DNA from: Rhizopus sp. PT2906
Taxonomy: Eukaryota; Mucoromycota; Mucoromycetes; Mucorales; Rhizopodaceae
Assembly: GCA_025529335.1 (NCBI GenBank)
Contig: JAMYHX010000002.1
Location: forward strand, 186,001-250,000
Length of the DNA stretch: 64,000 nt
Direction of reading: 5' to 3'
The notes below the pieces were generated by a model. That model had not been told where the DNA came from, made no database searches, and was given only the letters and a program-made list of their open reading frames with translations. Both the position numbers and the translations under genes were made by a program. Shown here piece after piece: positions 1 to 12,484 of the stretch; position 1 is the first letter of the stretch, and every line of letters begins with the position of its first letter.

Positions 1-3000
1 ATCAATCATTGTATGAAATCAATGCTAAGCTCAGCAAGCGTCAAGGACGATATAACTATGTCACACCTCGACACTTTTTGGACTTTATCTCTCATTACGT
101 TCGACTTTATAACGAAAAGCGTGAAGATCTGGAAGAACAACAGCGCCATCTTAACGTTGGTCTTGAGAAATTAAAGGACACTGTGATCAAGGTAGAAGAG
201 TTGAGAAAGAGTCTTGCTATAAAGAAGAATCAACTTGAATTGAAGCAAAATCAAGCAAATGAAAAGATTAAACAGATGGTTGAAGATGAAAAGGAAGCTG
301 AACGTAAGAAAGCGGATTCTCTTGTCATCAAGAACAACTTGAAGATTCAGACACAGGTAATTTCCTAATAAAACTAATAAAACATAGGTTAATGCTATGC
401 TATATAGGAAATCGAAGCTCGTCGTGCCGAAGTCGACAATGATTTGGCTAATGCTGAACCTGCTGTAAAGGAAGCTGAAATGAGTGTCAAGAGCATCAAG
501 AGACAACACCTTACCGAAGTGAGATCTATGAGTAATCCTCCCGAAGCAGTCAAGCTTACAATGGAGTCTGTCTGTATCATGCTTGGACACAAGATTGACA
601 GTTGGAAGACAGTGCAAAGTATCATTCGTCGTGATGACTTCATCTCTAGTATCGTAAATTACAATACAGAAGCCCAAATCACTAAACAACTACGTGATTT
701 CATGCACAAGAACTATCTCAGCAACCCCAACTTTGAATTTGATGTTGTCAACCGTGCCTCCAAGGCATGTGGCCCTCTGTACAAATGGGTTACTGCTCAA
801 TGCAACTTCTCTGCAATTTTGGATAGAGTTGGTCCTCTTAGAGAAGAACTTAACCAGCTGCAACGAAGCTCCGAAGAGACTCAGCTTCAGGCTGTGGAAA
901 TGGACAAGGTCATTGCCGATCTTGAAGTCAGTATCCGCCGCTACAGAGATGAATATGCCGAACTTGTTGGTGAAACCCAGATCATTAAGGCTGAAATGGA
1001 ACGGGTGAAATCAAAGGTTGACAGAAGTATTACCCTTCTTAGCTCGTTATCATCCGAAAAGGTACGTTGGGAATCTGCAAGCCAAGCATTTGAAAGCCAA
1101 ATGGGCACAATTGTGGGTGATGTTCTCTTGGCCGCCGCCTTTATGGCTTATGGTGGCTACTTTGACCAGCAATACCGTGATATTCTTATTCAGAAATGGA
1201 TGGATCACTTGTTGGCAGCCAATATTCAATTCAAACATGAAGTATCTTTGACAGAATACCTTTCCTCTGCTGATGATCGTCTTTCATGGCAAGCCAATTC
1301 ACTTCCAGCAGATCAGCTCTGTATTGAAAATGCCATTATGCTCAAGAGATACAACAGATACCCATTGATCATTGATCCTTCAGGACAAGCTACAAACTTT
1401 TTGATTAACGAATACAAGGATCGCAAGATGACAGTGACTAGTTTCTTGGATGATTCATTCATCAAGAATCTCGAAAGTGCCTTGCGTTTCGGTAATCCCA
1501 TCTTAATTCAAGACGTTGAACACCTTGATCCTATCTTGAACCCTGTACTCAACAAGGAATTGCGTCGTACTGGTGGCCGTGTCTTGATTCGATTGGGCAA
1601 CCAAGATATTGACTTTTCACCTGCGTTCACACTCTTCCTCTCGACGCGTGATCCCTCTGTCAATTTTGCTCCAGATATCTGCTCTCGTGTCACCTTTGTC
1701 AACTTTACTGTCACCCGTGGCAGTTTACAAAGTCAGTGTCTGAACAAGGTCTTGAAGGCTGAACGTCCTGATGTTGATCAGAAACGTACCGATTTGATCA
1801 AGCTTCAAGGTGAATTCCAGCTTAAACTTCGTCATCTTGAAAAGTCTTTGTTACAAGCACTAAACGAATCAAAGGGTAATATTTTGGATGATGATAAAGT
1901 TATTGATACTCTTGAGACGCTAAAGAAGGAAGCCGCGGAAATTACACGCAAGGTCGACGAAACAAACACGATTATGCAAGAAGTTGACCAGACGACGGCT
2001 ATTTATACACCACTTGCACATGCCTGTAGTTCCATCTTCTTTGCTATGGAACAACTCAATCTGGTCAACCACTTTTACCAATTCTCTCTTGACTTCTTTT
2101 ATGAGATATTTGAATATGTCATCCATGCAAACCCCAACTTGAAGGGAATCAGCGATCCTGATAGACGTCTTGAAATCCTTTCTCGTGATCTATTCTCTGC
2201 TGCCTATAAGCGTGCATCTCGATCTTTGATTCACGAAGATTACCCTATGTATGCCGTCTTGCTCTGCCAGATCCGTATGCGTGGTGTTCAAGAAAATGTG
2301 GATGATACCGAATTTGATTTCTTGTTGAACGGAGGTGACTCTGTTGTAGGCAATACTGTGACAGCCGCAAGCTTAAACTTGCCTAGCTTCATTCCTGATG
2401 AAATTGCTCAGCGCATCAAGGAATTCTCTAACCTCAGTTGCTTTAGTCATTTAGTAAATCATGTCTCAATGAATGAAGATGTTTGGAAACAATTTATGGA
2501 ACACAATCAACCAGAAACAATCGTGCCTCTATGTTGGGATGGTGCTGGAACAAACAGTAAGTTGTGAGAGAATAAGATTTGTAACGGCCAACTAACATTA
2601 TGATAGATTCTGTCGATGCACTTCGCAAGATGCTAATTGTCAAGTGCTTCAGACCTGATAGATTGCTACCTGCTACGACTATTTTTGCAACTGAAATCTT
2701 TGATGGAGAGTTTATGAATACTGGTGAATTAAACTTGCAACAGATTGTGACAGAAGAGGTTGGTAGCTCTACACCACTTGCCTTATGTTCAGTTCCTGGT
2801 TATGACGCAAGTTATCGTGTTGACAACTTGGTTGCAGAGACAAACAACCGTTGTACATCTGTGGCTATGGGATCTGCTGAAGGTTTTGGATTAGCCGATC
2901 AGGCTATCTCTGCTGCCATCAAGACTGGTACATGGGTTATGTTGAAGAACGTTCACTTGGCACCTGCATGGCTCGGTCAGCTTGAAAAGAAGCTTCACAG

Positions 3001-4573
3001 CATGAAGCCTCACCGTAACTTCCGTTTGTTCTTGACGATGGAAACGAATCCTAAAGTGCCTGTCAACTTGCTTCGTATGTCACGTATCCTCATGTTTGAG
3101 CCACCACCAGGAATTAAGGCCAACCTTCAAGAATCGCTACGTAGTATCCCTCCTTCTCGATTGTCACGCGGTCCTACTGAACGAGCTCGACTTTACTTTA
3201 TGTTAGCATGGCTACATGCAGTTGTTCAAGAGCGTTTACGATACGTTCCATTAGGTTGGACTAAGGTCTATGAATTTAATGACTCTGATCAAGACAGTGC
3301 ATTCAACACGATTGACAAGTGGTTAGACTCTGCTTCAGCTGGTAGAGCCAACATATCACCCGAAAAGATTCCTTGGGATGCCATCAGATCGTTGCTGAAG
3401 CAGTCTATCTATGGTGGCCGAATTGACAATGAGTATGATCAACGCTTGCTTGATTCCTTTGTCAACACCTGGTTCAAGCCTGAGTGCTTTGACATTGATT
3501 TTGAAGTGGTAAAGGGCGGAGAAAGCCAAAAGGGATTGACTGCTCCTGATGGAATCAAGATGGATCAATTCCTCGATTGGGTAAACAAGCTTCCTGACCG
3601 TGAACCACCCACCTGGTTAGGATTACCATCCAACGCAGAACGTGTACTGTTGACACTCAAGGGTAATCACATGCTGAACAAGGTCCGCAAGATGAAGAGT
3701 CTTAGTGATGATGATGAGGCTGCCTACTCGCAAGACGGTGGTCAAAAGGCATCAGGTGCACCTTCCAACTCCAACCAACCCGCTTGGATGCGTGCTCTTA
3801 GTGCATCTATCACGAATTGGTTGGCACTATTACCATCTACGATCAAGACCATGCAACGTGATAGCCATGGTATTATGGATCCTCTCTTCCGATTCTTTGA
3901 AAGAGAAAACCAAATCGCACGTAATTTGTTACGAGTCATTCGAGAAGATCTCATGTCTCTCCAAAAGGTCTGTGCTGGTGAACTGAAGCAAACGAACCAC
4001 TTGAGACAACTGTTGACCTGGTTAAATAAGGGAATAATTCCTGACCATTGGAAGCGTTATAAGGTGCCCAAGAACATTTCTTTGAATGCATGGCTTGCAG
4101 ATCTCAAGACGCGTTTAGAACAAGTCGAGTCAGTTGCTCAAGAACAGACATTTGAACATGTCGATATTGCCATTGGCAGTTTATTCACACCAGAAGCCTA
4201 CGTTACAGCCACCCGACAAGCAACTGCACAGAAATATAAGTGGTCACTTGAAGAATTGATATTGGATGTTGATATTGGAAAATGTAAGCAGATGGATTCT
4301 ATAGGCTATCACATTCATGGTATGAAGATTGAAGGAGGAATATGGAAAGAGAATGAAATTCGCTTGACATCCGAACCAAGTAATAAGCTCCCGAACACGA
4401 CGATTCGATGGATAAGAAAGGACCAAAAAGAAGACAATGAAAACATGGTTGAATTACCCGTCTATCTTAACTCTGATAGAAGTGACTTATTGTTTACCAT
4501 TCGTACTTGTGCAAATAAGGAAGAAAAGGATAGAATACCTCAAAGAGCTGTTGCTGTTGTCATTTCATTTTAA
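1..4573 (+). CDS. Cytoplasmic dynein heavy chain, C-terminal third (5' end outside window)
   Basis: Motor subunit that walks to microtubule minus ends and moves nuclei, vesicles and spindles in hyphae. Coding runs 3-356, 408-2556 and 2607-4573 with introns of 51 and 50 bp (branch point CTAAC in the second); about 1,489 residues are visible, against 4,000 or more in the whole family. In order: end of AAA4, stalk helix CC1 (about 110-530), microtubule-binding domain with the conserved NPP turn near 534, returning helix CC2 (about 815-1060), AAA5 with the diagnostic ERPDVDQKRTDL...KLQGEF block near 1760-1830, AAA6, and the C-terminal domain ending in a beta-rich segment. No frame breaks. The cytoplasmic rather than axonemal class fits a non-flagellated fungus. 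The missing N-terminal tail and AAA1-3 must lie upstream of the window. Confidence 0.95.
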
Positions 4574-4963
4574 AAAATATAACACATTTTTAACAATAAA
4601 AATATGCAGTGAAAATAAACCATTTTCATTGTAACTCTCTCTTTGATTTTTTATAAACTTGTATAAATTTGATCTATAAAAATACTAAATCAGTTCATAT
4701 TTTATTAAAGACTTTTCTTTACAAGAGAATGAATAATTCATTAGTTTAGCAATCGTTGTTTTTAAAAAGGAGAGGGGAAAAAAGTAGCCACATCCTAAAA
4801 TAGTAAAGTGTTTAAATGCTCAACTGACGAAATCGAAAAAAAAAAAAAAAAAAAAATATAATTATACCCCATACCCATTTTTTTTTCTTTCTTTTTTCTC
4901 TCTTTTTTCTTTTAAATATAATTAAAGGAGAAAGAACGTTTATTTCTTATTGTTTGCACGTTA
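4574..4963. other. Intergenic: dynein 3' end and promoter of CM1 gene
   Basis: An AATAAA-like signal follows the dynein stop near 4595. A run of A's sits near 4838-4856, then a T/C-rich tract (4879-4912) just before the next start codon, the usual promoter texture of this genome. No coding potential seen. Confidence 0.5.
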
Positions 4964-7290
4964 ATGGAAGACGATTTATTTTCAACCACCAATGTGTCTT
5001 TACTTGACGACATTGTACCTTTTCGACCGTTAACTAGTTCACCAGTGTCTCTTAAACATGTACACAATAGTAGTAGCAGTACAACTAGTAGCAGTAATCA
5101 CTATAATCATGGCAGTAGTAGTAGTTCAAGTGAACAATGGAATGTTGTAGATACACCCTTGGAAGGTTCAACAGAATTTATAAGAGATAAATCAATCAAA
5201 CCAACCCAATTTTCTATGCCTTTAAAGCACCAAGAGAATGTAAGGATACAAATATATATAATATGACAATGTTCTGATCATGTTGTAGACTGTGGATATA
5301 TTAAAAAAGGAAAACTTTGATCTAAGATTAAAGATTTATTATCTGGAGAATAGGTTACTTGACTTATCTCCTTCTAATGTTGAGGCTGCCTTAAAAGAGG
5401 TAAACAATAATATAAACAAAATAAAAAAATGAACGCATGATTCATTTATGTGTGACACCAATATTAATGATGATCAATATACACAGAATGTTGATCTGAA
5501 AGTAACAGTTCAAAAGCTCACTCAAGAATTAAAAAAGTATAAGAAACTTATATTGGAATTAGAAGCAGCCATTGAGATTGTGAATAAACCATGTCCAAAG
5601 CAACATGGTATGTCACAAGCAGAGAAGGATGAATTAACTGCAGCTATTATGGAAGCTAAAGTATGCCGTGAAGAAAATGATAAACTATCTCAAATGCGCG
5701 CTGATGTGCTTGCTGAAAACAAAAGATTACGTGATGAGCTTCGTTTTATCAGAGAACAAAAGGTGGAATCATCACAACCAAGGACACACAAGGAAGATTA
5801 TCCCACAAACACAAAGAGATTGGAAGAAGTAAGAAGACAAAAAAAAAAAAGAGATTATTGTTAATATTTTTCCTATAGAAACTTAGGTCACAGTCATTGG
5901 AAATAACTTCATTAAAGGATGAAGTAGAGAAAAGACAACGACAGATGGATGATTTACGTAATCAATTAAAACAATCTACAAAAGACTTGAATGAGACAAG
6001 ACAACAACTTAAATCAAAAATACTTGAATATGAACGATCCATGAAGCATGAAGATGATAACAAACTGATGGATACCATTCGTCAATTAAGAAAAGAAAAT
6101 GACTTGTTGATTAATGAAATACAAGAAAGAGAACAAGATGTAGCAGATTTGGAAGAGGAGATGCAAAAGGTACACTTTACAGCTGATAATATATATATAT
6201 ATGTATATGTATATCCGGGGCTCATTATACTCTTTAACATAGCTCGTCACTGTCTTGGACGAAAAGAATAAAGAAGAAGGAGACAATGATCTTGAAGAGA
6301 AAATAATGACACTTGAAGCAACAATTCAAGAAAGAGATGAAGACATTGAAGTATTAAAAGATCATATCACAAAGACACAACGAGAGTTGGAAGAGAAAAA
6401 CGAAGCAAATAAAGAGCTTTTGATTGAATTACAAGAAGCTATAGAAAAATCAGAACAGATTCGAACAGACTATGAAAATCAAGTAAATCAGATTAATGAA
6501 CTTGAAATTGGTATCAAAGAAAAGGATGAGAGAATGGCTGCATTAGAAGAAGACTACAAGTCGCAGTTATATACAACAGAAAGAGAGAAAAAGTTGGTTG
6601 AAGATGACGTCAAAGAGTTAAAGCATAAGCTCCGTTTAGCCCTTAAGCAATTAAAAGAAAAAGAAAAGGAAGCTGAGCATGTTGAAGTAAGTAAAAAAGG
6701 ATAGTCATAGTTATATATTCTTTAACATCATTCTCTGAACAGAAATGGAAAGAACGGGTTTACAGTCTGGAAGACCAACTGAAGAACTTTAGAGGTGTAG
6801 TGTATAAATTGAAGAAAGCTCAAGATAACAATATGATGATAAAAAATACGCTGGAGCAGCCTTACAAGAATAAGGTAAAAAATAAAAATAATAATAGAGC
6901 GTATCTAATACGATCCACATAGACAAGTAACAACACATTAGAGCAAGTGTTGAAAAAACTAAATGATGAGTTAAGAAAAGAACTTGATGATAAAACCAGA
7001 GAATACGAAAGAGAAAAGATGCGAGCAACAGAACTTCAGGATTTATACAATCAGCAACTTGAAATAATCAGAGAACTTGAAGGGAAATTGAGCAAAAAGA
7101 GTACAATGTTGGCCTTGTCTCTTTCTGAATATGATGTAAAAGATATAAACAAAGACGGGTCGTATACTCTAACACTTTATTGTAGGAATTACAAGCAAAT
7201 AAAAAAATCATGGACAGTATTCTTGTTAAACAAGTAACCGGCACGCAAACATTCCATGAAAGAATAGAATCAGTAACGATGAACCATTAG
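4964..7290 (+). CDS. CM1-domain coiled-coil protein, predicted gamma-tubulin ring complex tether
   Basis: Predicted to recruit or activate the gamma-tubulin ring complex at spindle pole bodies or other microtubule-organising centres, like Mto1/Pcp1 or animal CDK5RAP2. Eight exons: 4964-5239, 5289-5399, 5487-5828, 5879-6169, 6243-6686, 6743-6874, 6923-7135, 7186-7290, all joining in frame to give about 637 residues. Residues 93-145, made by joining exons 2 and 3, match the centrosomin motif 1 pattern KENFDLRLKIYYLENRL...LSPSNVEAALKE followed by NVDLKVTVQKL. The N-terminus is Ser-rich and disordered; everything after CM1 is heptad-rich coiled coil with no other recognisable domain. The acceptor of exon 4 could alternatively be at 5893, also in frame. 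The CM1 assignment is firm; the exact subfamily is not. Confidence 0.82.
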
Positions 7291-8162
7291 TGCATACATA
7301 TCCCCTTTTTATATACATATATATACAATACCTACATACGCACACACACACACATAACTATATAATATATACACGATTGTGTACATTATATTTAGCATAT
7401 TTGTAAATACTTGCATTACATTTTATTATTCGCAAAATAATAGGAAATAAAATAAAATGACAACAAATAACAAAAGGAAAGCTCATACGAAGTAAAAGAA
7501 TGACTAGTAAATCAATTAGTATATGAATGTTCAATACATTAAAAGAGAAGCAAGAAAAGTGAGTAAGCGTGCACAAGATTGATTCCAAGAGTATACAGAT
7601 TGATGCTCTACTGTCAAGATAACTGGCATGACGCTCTCTTACATAGTGCGTATTCTAACAATGCTTTGTATGGAATAAGGGAAACCGAATTTGTTTATGC
7701 TGACGAGTTATTTAACAAAACGAAGAGTACACGCTACCCTCAAGTGTGAACCTTGTGGTACGATATGAAATCGTGATGTGAACAGTGCATTAAATATATA
7801 TGGTATCTTTGTTTACAATTCAAAACATGACAATGAAAGCCCTTCAAAAGACTAACGGTGCTCCCTGGATTTAATGCGCTGTCCATAACGGCCGTGCATT
7901 CTTTAACGCCTCGGTAAGTATACATTATTCATTAGTTTTGAAGTTATAGTAAATAAATGTTCCCTTTGTGGCTGCTTTATCTTGAGCAACAGCTTGGATA
8001 TTGTTCTTCTCTAGTCTGTAATACAGCTTTTCTCGCAGTAAAAAGTTCATGCACCATGGCATTTCCTCTTTAGGACATTTTACACAACAGCTTTAAGATT
8101 CTGTAAAGTATAAAATCGTCTTTCTTTATCTTCCCCTTTCTCTTTTTCTATTCTTAAAAAAA
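7291..8162. other. Intergenic, no gene recognised; pyruvate kinase promoter
   Basis: Contains a short CA repeat near 7337-7354 and A+T-rich DNA. Small frames on the minus strand (for example 7740-7925) show no family resemblance. The last 50 bases before 8163 are T/C-rich as at other starts here. Confidence 0.4.
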
Positions 8163-10198
8163 ATGGCTCCTCTTCTTACACCTGACATCACTTCTAACGT
8201 CCAATGGATCGCTCAAATGAACGTTGACGTTGAGCCTACTCATGGACGTAAGACTTCCATCATCTGTACTATTGGTTAGTAGTCGTAAATGCAATAACTC
8301 CCAACGCGTCTCTCATATTATTATTTTTTTTTTGTAGGCCCTAAAACGAATAGCGTTGACTCCATTACCGAACTTCGAAACGCTGGTTTAAATGTTGTTC
8401 GTATGAACTTTTCCCATGGTTCTTATGAAGTAAGCGTATATTAGGGTCCAGTTCGTTACGGGTACTCACTCGTTTCACAATCATAGTATCATCAGTCTGT
8501 CATCGAAAACACTCGTAAAAGTGTCGAGCGTAAGTTTAACCTATAAATAGTAAGACCAATGCTCATTTTTTGCATTATCTGTAGTCTATCCTGGCCGTCC
8601 AGTAGCTATTGCCCTAGACACAAAGGGTCCCGAAATCCGTACGGGTAACATGAAGGATAATGCTGAGGTAAGACAAAGAAGGGAGAAGCCGACGTGTTCT
8701 CTAATGTGTCCCTCAAGATCCCAGTTACGATTGGACACGAAATGACATTTAGCGTTGATGACCAATACATGGATGAGGGAACGAACGAAGTGATCTATAT
8801 TGATTACAAGAACCTACCCAAGGTGATTGAAGTAGGCAAGAAGGTCTTTATTGATGATGGTGTTTTGTCCTTTGAAGTATTAGAGGTAAACGAGGATAAT
8901 ATCCGCGTTGTTGCAAAGAACAACGGTAAGCTCTGTTCTCGTAAAGGTGTTAATCTGCCCAATACGCCTGTTGACCTTCCTGCCTTGTCTGAGAAGGATG
9001 TTGCTGACTTGAGATTTGGCGTTGAACAAAAGGTCGACTTCATCTTTGCTTCCTTTATTCGTCGTGGTCAAGATATCCGTGATATCCGCCGTGTCTTGGG
9101 CGAAGATGGCAAGAATATCAAGATTATAGCCAAAATTGAAAACCATCAAGGTGTTGAAAACTTTGATGATATTGTCGCCGAAACAGATGGTGTCATGGTT
9201 GCCCGTGGTGTATGTATAAGATATATATATACTTAATGAATTAATTAGTGACGTTATATATAGGATATGGGTATCGAAATTCCTCTTGAGCGTGTCTTTA
9301 TTGCTCAAAAGATGATGATCACCAAGTGTAATCTGGCTGGCAAGCCTGTTATTTGGTAAGTTAAAAGTAAAGCATTATTCTAAAAGGACCAAGAGTAAAT
9401 CCTGTCTTGTTTATAGTGCCACTCAGATGTTGGAATCCATGACAGTAAGTGTCTAGACTAAACATAACGCTCAAGCTTACCTAAACATTTATCAGTATAA
9501 TCCAAGACCAACTCGTGCTGAAGTATCTGATGTGGCTAATGCGGTCCTTGATGGTGCTGATTGTGTCATGCTTTCTGGCGAAACCGCCAAAGGTAATTAT
9601 CCGATAGAGGCCGTCAAGACAATGCACGATATTTGTAAACTGGCAGAATCCGTGATTTGCTATCCTGCACTTTTCAATGAACTTCGCAGTCTTACAGCTT
9701 TACCAACAGAGACGACAGAGACAGTTGCCTGTGCAGCTGTTGCTGCTGCCCATGAACAAAATGCAGGTTGTATTATTGTATTGACAACTTCTGGCAAATC
9801 GGCACGTTTGATATCCAAATACAAGCCTCATGCACCCATTGTTGTCGTTACACGTAACCCTCAAACTGCTCGACAAATCCATCTCTACAGAGGCTGCTTC
9901 CCTTTCCATTATCCCAAGGCTTCATCAGCCATTACTCCTCGTTTGACCACTTCACAAGCACTTTTGAGTCCCGCTGAAAATGCTCCTTGGCAAGAAGATG
10001 TTGATCATAGAATTAGATGGGGTATGGGTTATAGAGCTGGGTACTAAGCAAATGACTTACGTTTTGTATGTAGGTATGGAACAGGCTATGAAGTATGGTT
10101 TATTAACTCCTGGTGAGCCTGTCGTTGCTGTCCAAGGATGGAAAGGCGGTCTTGGTAACACGAATACCCTTCGTATTATTTATGCCCCAACACCTTAA
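8163..10198 (+). CDS. Pyruvate kinase
   Basis: Catalyses phosphoenolpyruvate + ADP to pyruvate + ATP, the last step of glycolysis, in the cytosol. Nine exons: 8163-8274, 8338-8429, 8487-8529, 8585-8667, 8718-9209, 9264-9355, 9417-9444, 9496-10021, 10074-10198, giving 530 residues, close to the 500-530 usual in fungi. Seen in order: GPKTNSV substrate motif, NFSHGSY, DTKGPEIRTG, B domain, KGVNLPNTPVDLPALSEKD, catalytic-lysine region KIENHQGVENFD, metal-binding MVARGDMGIEIP formed across a splice, NPRPTRAEVSDVANA, and an effector loop TTSGKSARL resembling the yeast fructose-1,6-bisphosphate site. The start is the ATG after an A/T-rich leader. Eight introns is many for this enzyme in ascomycetes but fits early-diverging fungi. 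All key residues I can place are intact. Confidence 0.97.
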
Positions 10199-10457
10199 AA
10201 AATATATTTTTATCATATTCACTGCTTTCCAATCGTGTGATTTATACTCCTTCATTCAGTTGCTATAATATGCAAAGGTCGGATACTCCCCTCCTATAAC
10301 TGAATTAGAAGCTACAAAGGCAAACTATCAGCTACTTTTCTTTTTTCAAAGTCTGTCAATAACATGAGTAATATTTTGTGACTTACTTGTAATTCCTGCA
10401 CATTTAGACTTTTCCGAACTTTACGTTAATAAAAAGTTTTCTTTTTACGACACAGTC

Positions 10458-11469
10458 ATGTCTATTGATCCTACCAAGTACTCTGACCCAAAGTACGATA
10501 AGAATGAGACTAGGGAAATAATCAAACAGACTTACAAAGTTATTTAGCTACTTTAAAGTTTCATTAAAGACACCAATGGCTATTGCCATTGCTGGTGGTG
10601 CTGATTCAGGAAAAGTAAAATGAGGGATATAGTATTTCATTAACCATTGTATTTATCAGATTATTTAGAAAGCATTTTGTGATGCACTGACAGCCAGAAT
10701 CAATAAAAAATATCATGCTAGAGTAGCACTCATCAGTCTAACTCAATTCTATCGCGAACTTACACCAGAAGAAAGACAAAAGTACGAGACAGGCAACTAT
10801 TATACAGACCATCCCAGTAAGTTGAGAAGCAAAGTATTATCTGGTATTCAATGTATACTTATGTATATTAGACGCTTTTGACTTTAAGTTACTCGAGAGC
10901 ACATTAAAATCATTATTGTCTGGCAAACCTACTTCTGTTCCTGAATGGGACTCGTCTAACCATACAAGGTAAGCAGAGCATCATGAAAAAAAAAAAAAAA
11001 AAAAAAAAAAAAGAGATTTATCGTACAAAATAGAATGGGAACCTATGTTATTGAACCAGTTGATGTCATCCTGATAGAGGGAACTCTTTTACTTTATCAA
11101 AAGGAAATTACGGATTTAATGTTTATGAAAGTGTTTATTGACGAAGACAGCGATGAAAGATTAGCGAGAAGAGTACGAAAGAAGAAGATTAGAAATGGAA
11201 AAGAACTATCACTCAAGGAGATCTTGATGGATTATGTGGATCGAGTTAAGCCAATGTACGAAGAGTATATTTTGCCTACAAAGAAATTTGCAGATATTGT
11301 TATACCAAGAGGTGCAGAGAATACGATTGCCTTACAGGTGATGACAAATCGTGTTGAAGAATATCTTGATTCACGTCATGAGGACAAGAAGGAGACCACA
11401 GTAAACCCTGGTGCGGCAGAGATATTGGCACAGCATATAAATAGCTCATATAAAAACATCCCTAAATAA
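10458..11469 (+). CDS. Uridine kinase-like protein, probable pseudoenzyme
   Basis: Belongs to the uridine/cytidine kinase (phosphoribulokinase-like) P-loop family, which phosphorylates uridine and cytidine in pyrimidine salvage. Probable exons: 10458-10477, 10530-10614, 10679-10816, 10872-10968, 11034-11469. Family blocks are clear: DHPNAFDF, DVILIEGTLLLY, VKPMYEEYILPTKKFADIVIPRGAEN. However the Walker A motif reads GGADSGKKAF, with Lys where Thr/Ser should bind magnesium, and the catalytic Asp of the usual QDSFY motif is replaced in ISLTQFYREL. Transfer or binding without normal catalysis is therefore likely. The first exon is uncertain: without the 52-bp intron 10478-10529 (weak donor GTACTC) the ATG frame stops at 10545; the alternative start is ATG 10576. 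An intron holds a run of 27 A's near 10986-11012. Confidence 0.75.
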
Positions 11470-12480
11470 ATATAAAAACTGCTCTGCAAGTAAAACTCAC
11501 AGTGTACATCAAACACTCCAATTCGTTTGCAAATAGCTTTTAGTTTCTATTGATAATTATTAAGAAACTAAAGGGAAGCTTTGTTTTTTAGTATAATAGA
11601 ATGGCCACATGGTACATTAGTTCTTGTCACTGATATAAATGGCTTTCATTAGAATTTGTTTATTATGTGGCTATTACTCTCGAGCATATCTGCTTCCAAA
11701 CCGCGATTTCACACAGGACTGAAGAAAGCCAACGACAGCTGAGGATTGAACCTCCGTTAATGAAAGCTCACTAAAGACTATTCTAGTTCAGTATTGGTTT
11801 TGGTCTGAGATATCCTGTCGTTTTATCCGTTACGTAGATGGAGGACAAACGTACACGTGCTAAAGAGCGATGCATAATGAGGCTTGGCGTGGCTCGAAGT
11901 ACAGCGGATACGGGAAGTTCCAAGCAGGTTCGGCCATTGGGGACAGAGGCTTCGTAAGAAGAAGGGAGAATGTCGACCGCGCGGAATAACAGTGTAAATG
12001 CTGAATCCAGCGAGCGTAGTGGAGGAGGCAGTGGCCCTTGAAAAGGAATGCCAGTCGCTAGTCACCTATTGGCCAAGTCACTGGAGTGGTAGTAACCAAT
12101 GTTTCTAATTGTCACAAAAGATAGTCGGCGAGCCGTGGAAGGACGATGGAGAACTGCATAGCTCAGGTGAATCAAAACACGGAAAGAGGGCTATTAGGAA
12201 CGGATTTCAAGAGTGGTATTAACCAACGCATCTGGAGCGCGCCTTGTTGTATTGCGGGATTATGAACTCCAAGGTCACCTTATGAGCGATGAAGACACAT
12301 ATTCACTAGACTGATCTTGGGAAACATTCGGTGGCGTAAGAACGATGACATGGCAGACTTGATTTGCGTAAAGAACCTGGGTCGGAACTGCGGGTCACTC
12401 GGAGGACGTGCAATAGCCGCGAGAGGATGAGTGTGTTGACAACTATGGCCCTACCGCGGACAGAAAGAAAACAAGGAGAA
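11470..12480. other. Gene-poor stretch with G+C-rich block of unknown origin
   Basis: From about 11820 to 12500 base composition is clearly higher in G+C than flanking DNA: the three 60-base lines at 11881, 11941 and 12001 contain 36, 30 and 35 G+C. No long open frame or known protein motif is visible in six frames; the longest frame (11823-12065, minus) resembles nothing I know. It may be decayed mobile-element DNA, since a dead transposase abuts it. Confidence 0.4.
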
Positions 12481-12484
12481 TGAG

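Noticed and set aside
171..689. Long minus-strand open frame inside the dynein gene
   Set aside because: Shadow of strongly conserved dynein coding sequence on the other strand; no own motifs.
10536..10548. Frameshift in the uridine-kinase-like gene
   Set aside because: A 52-bp GT-AG intron (10478-10529) restores the frame without any mutation, so it is reported as a start/splice question instead.
11735..11760. GGATTGAACCTCC, reminiscent of a tRNA T-arm on the minus strand
   Set aside because: No cloverleaf could be drawn: no matching acceptor stem or anticodon arm around it.
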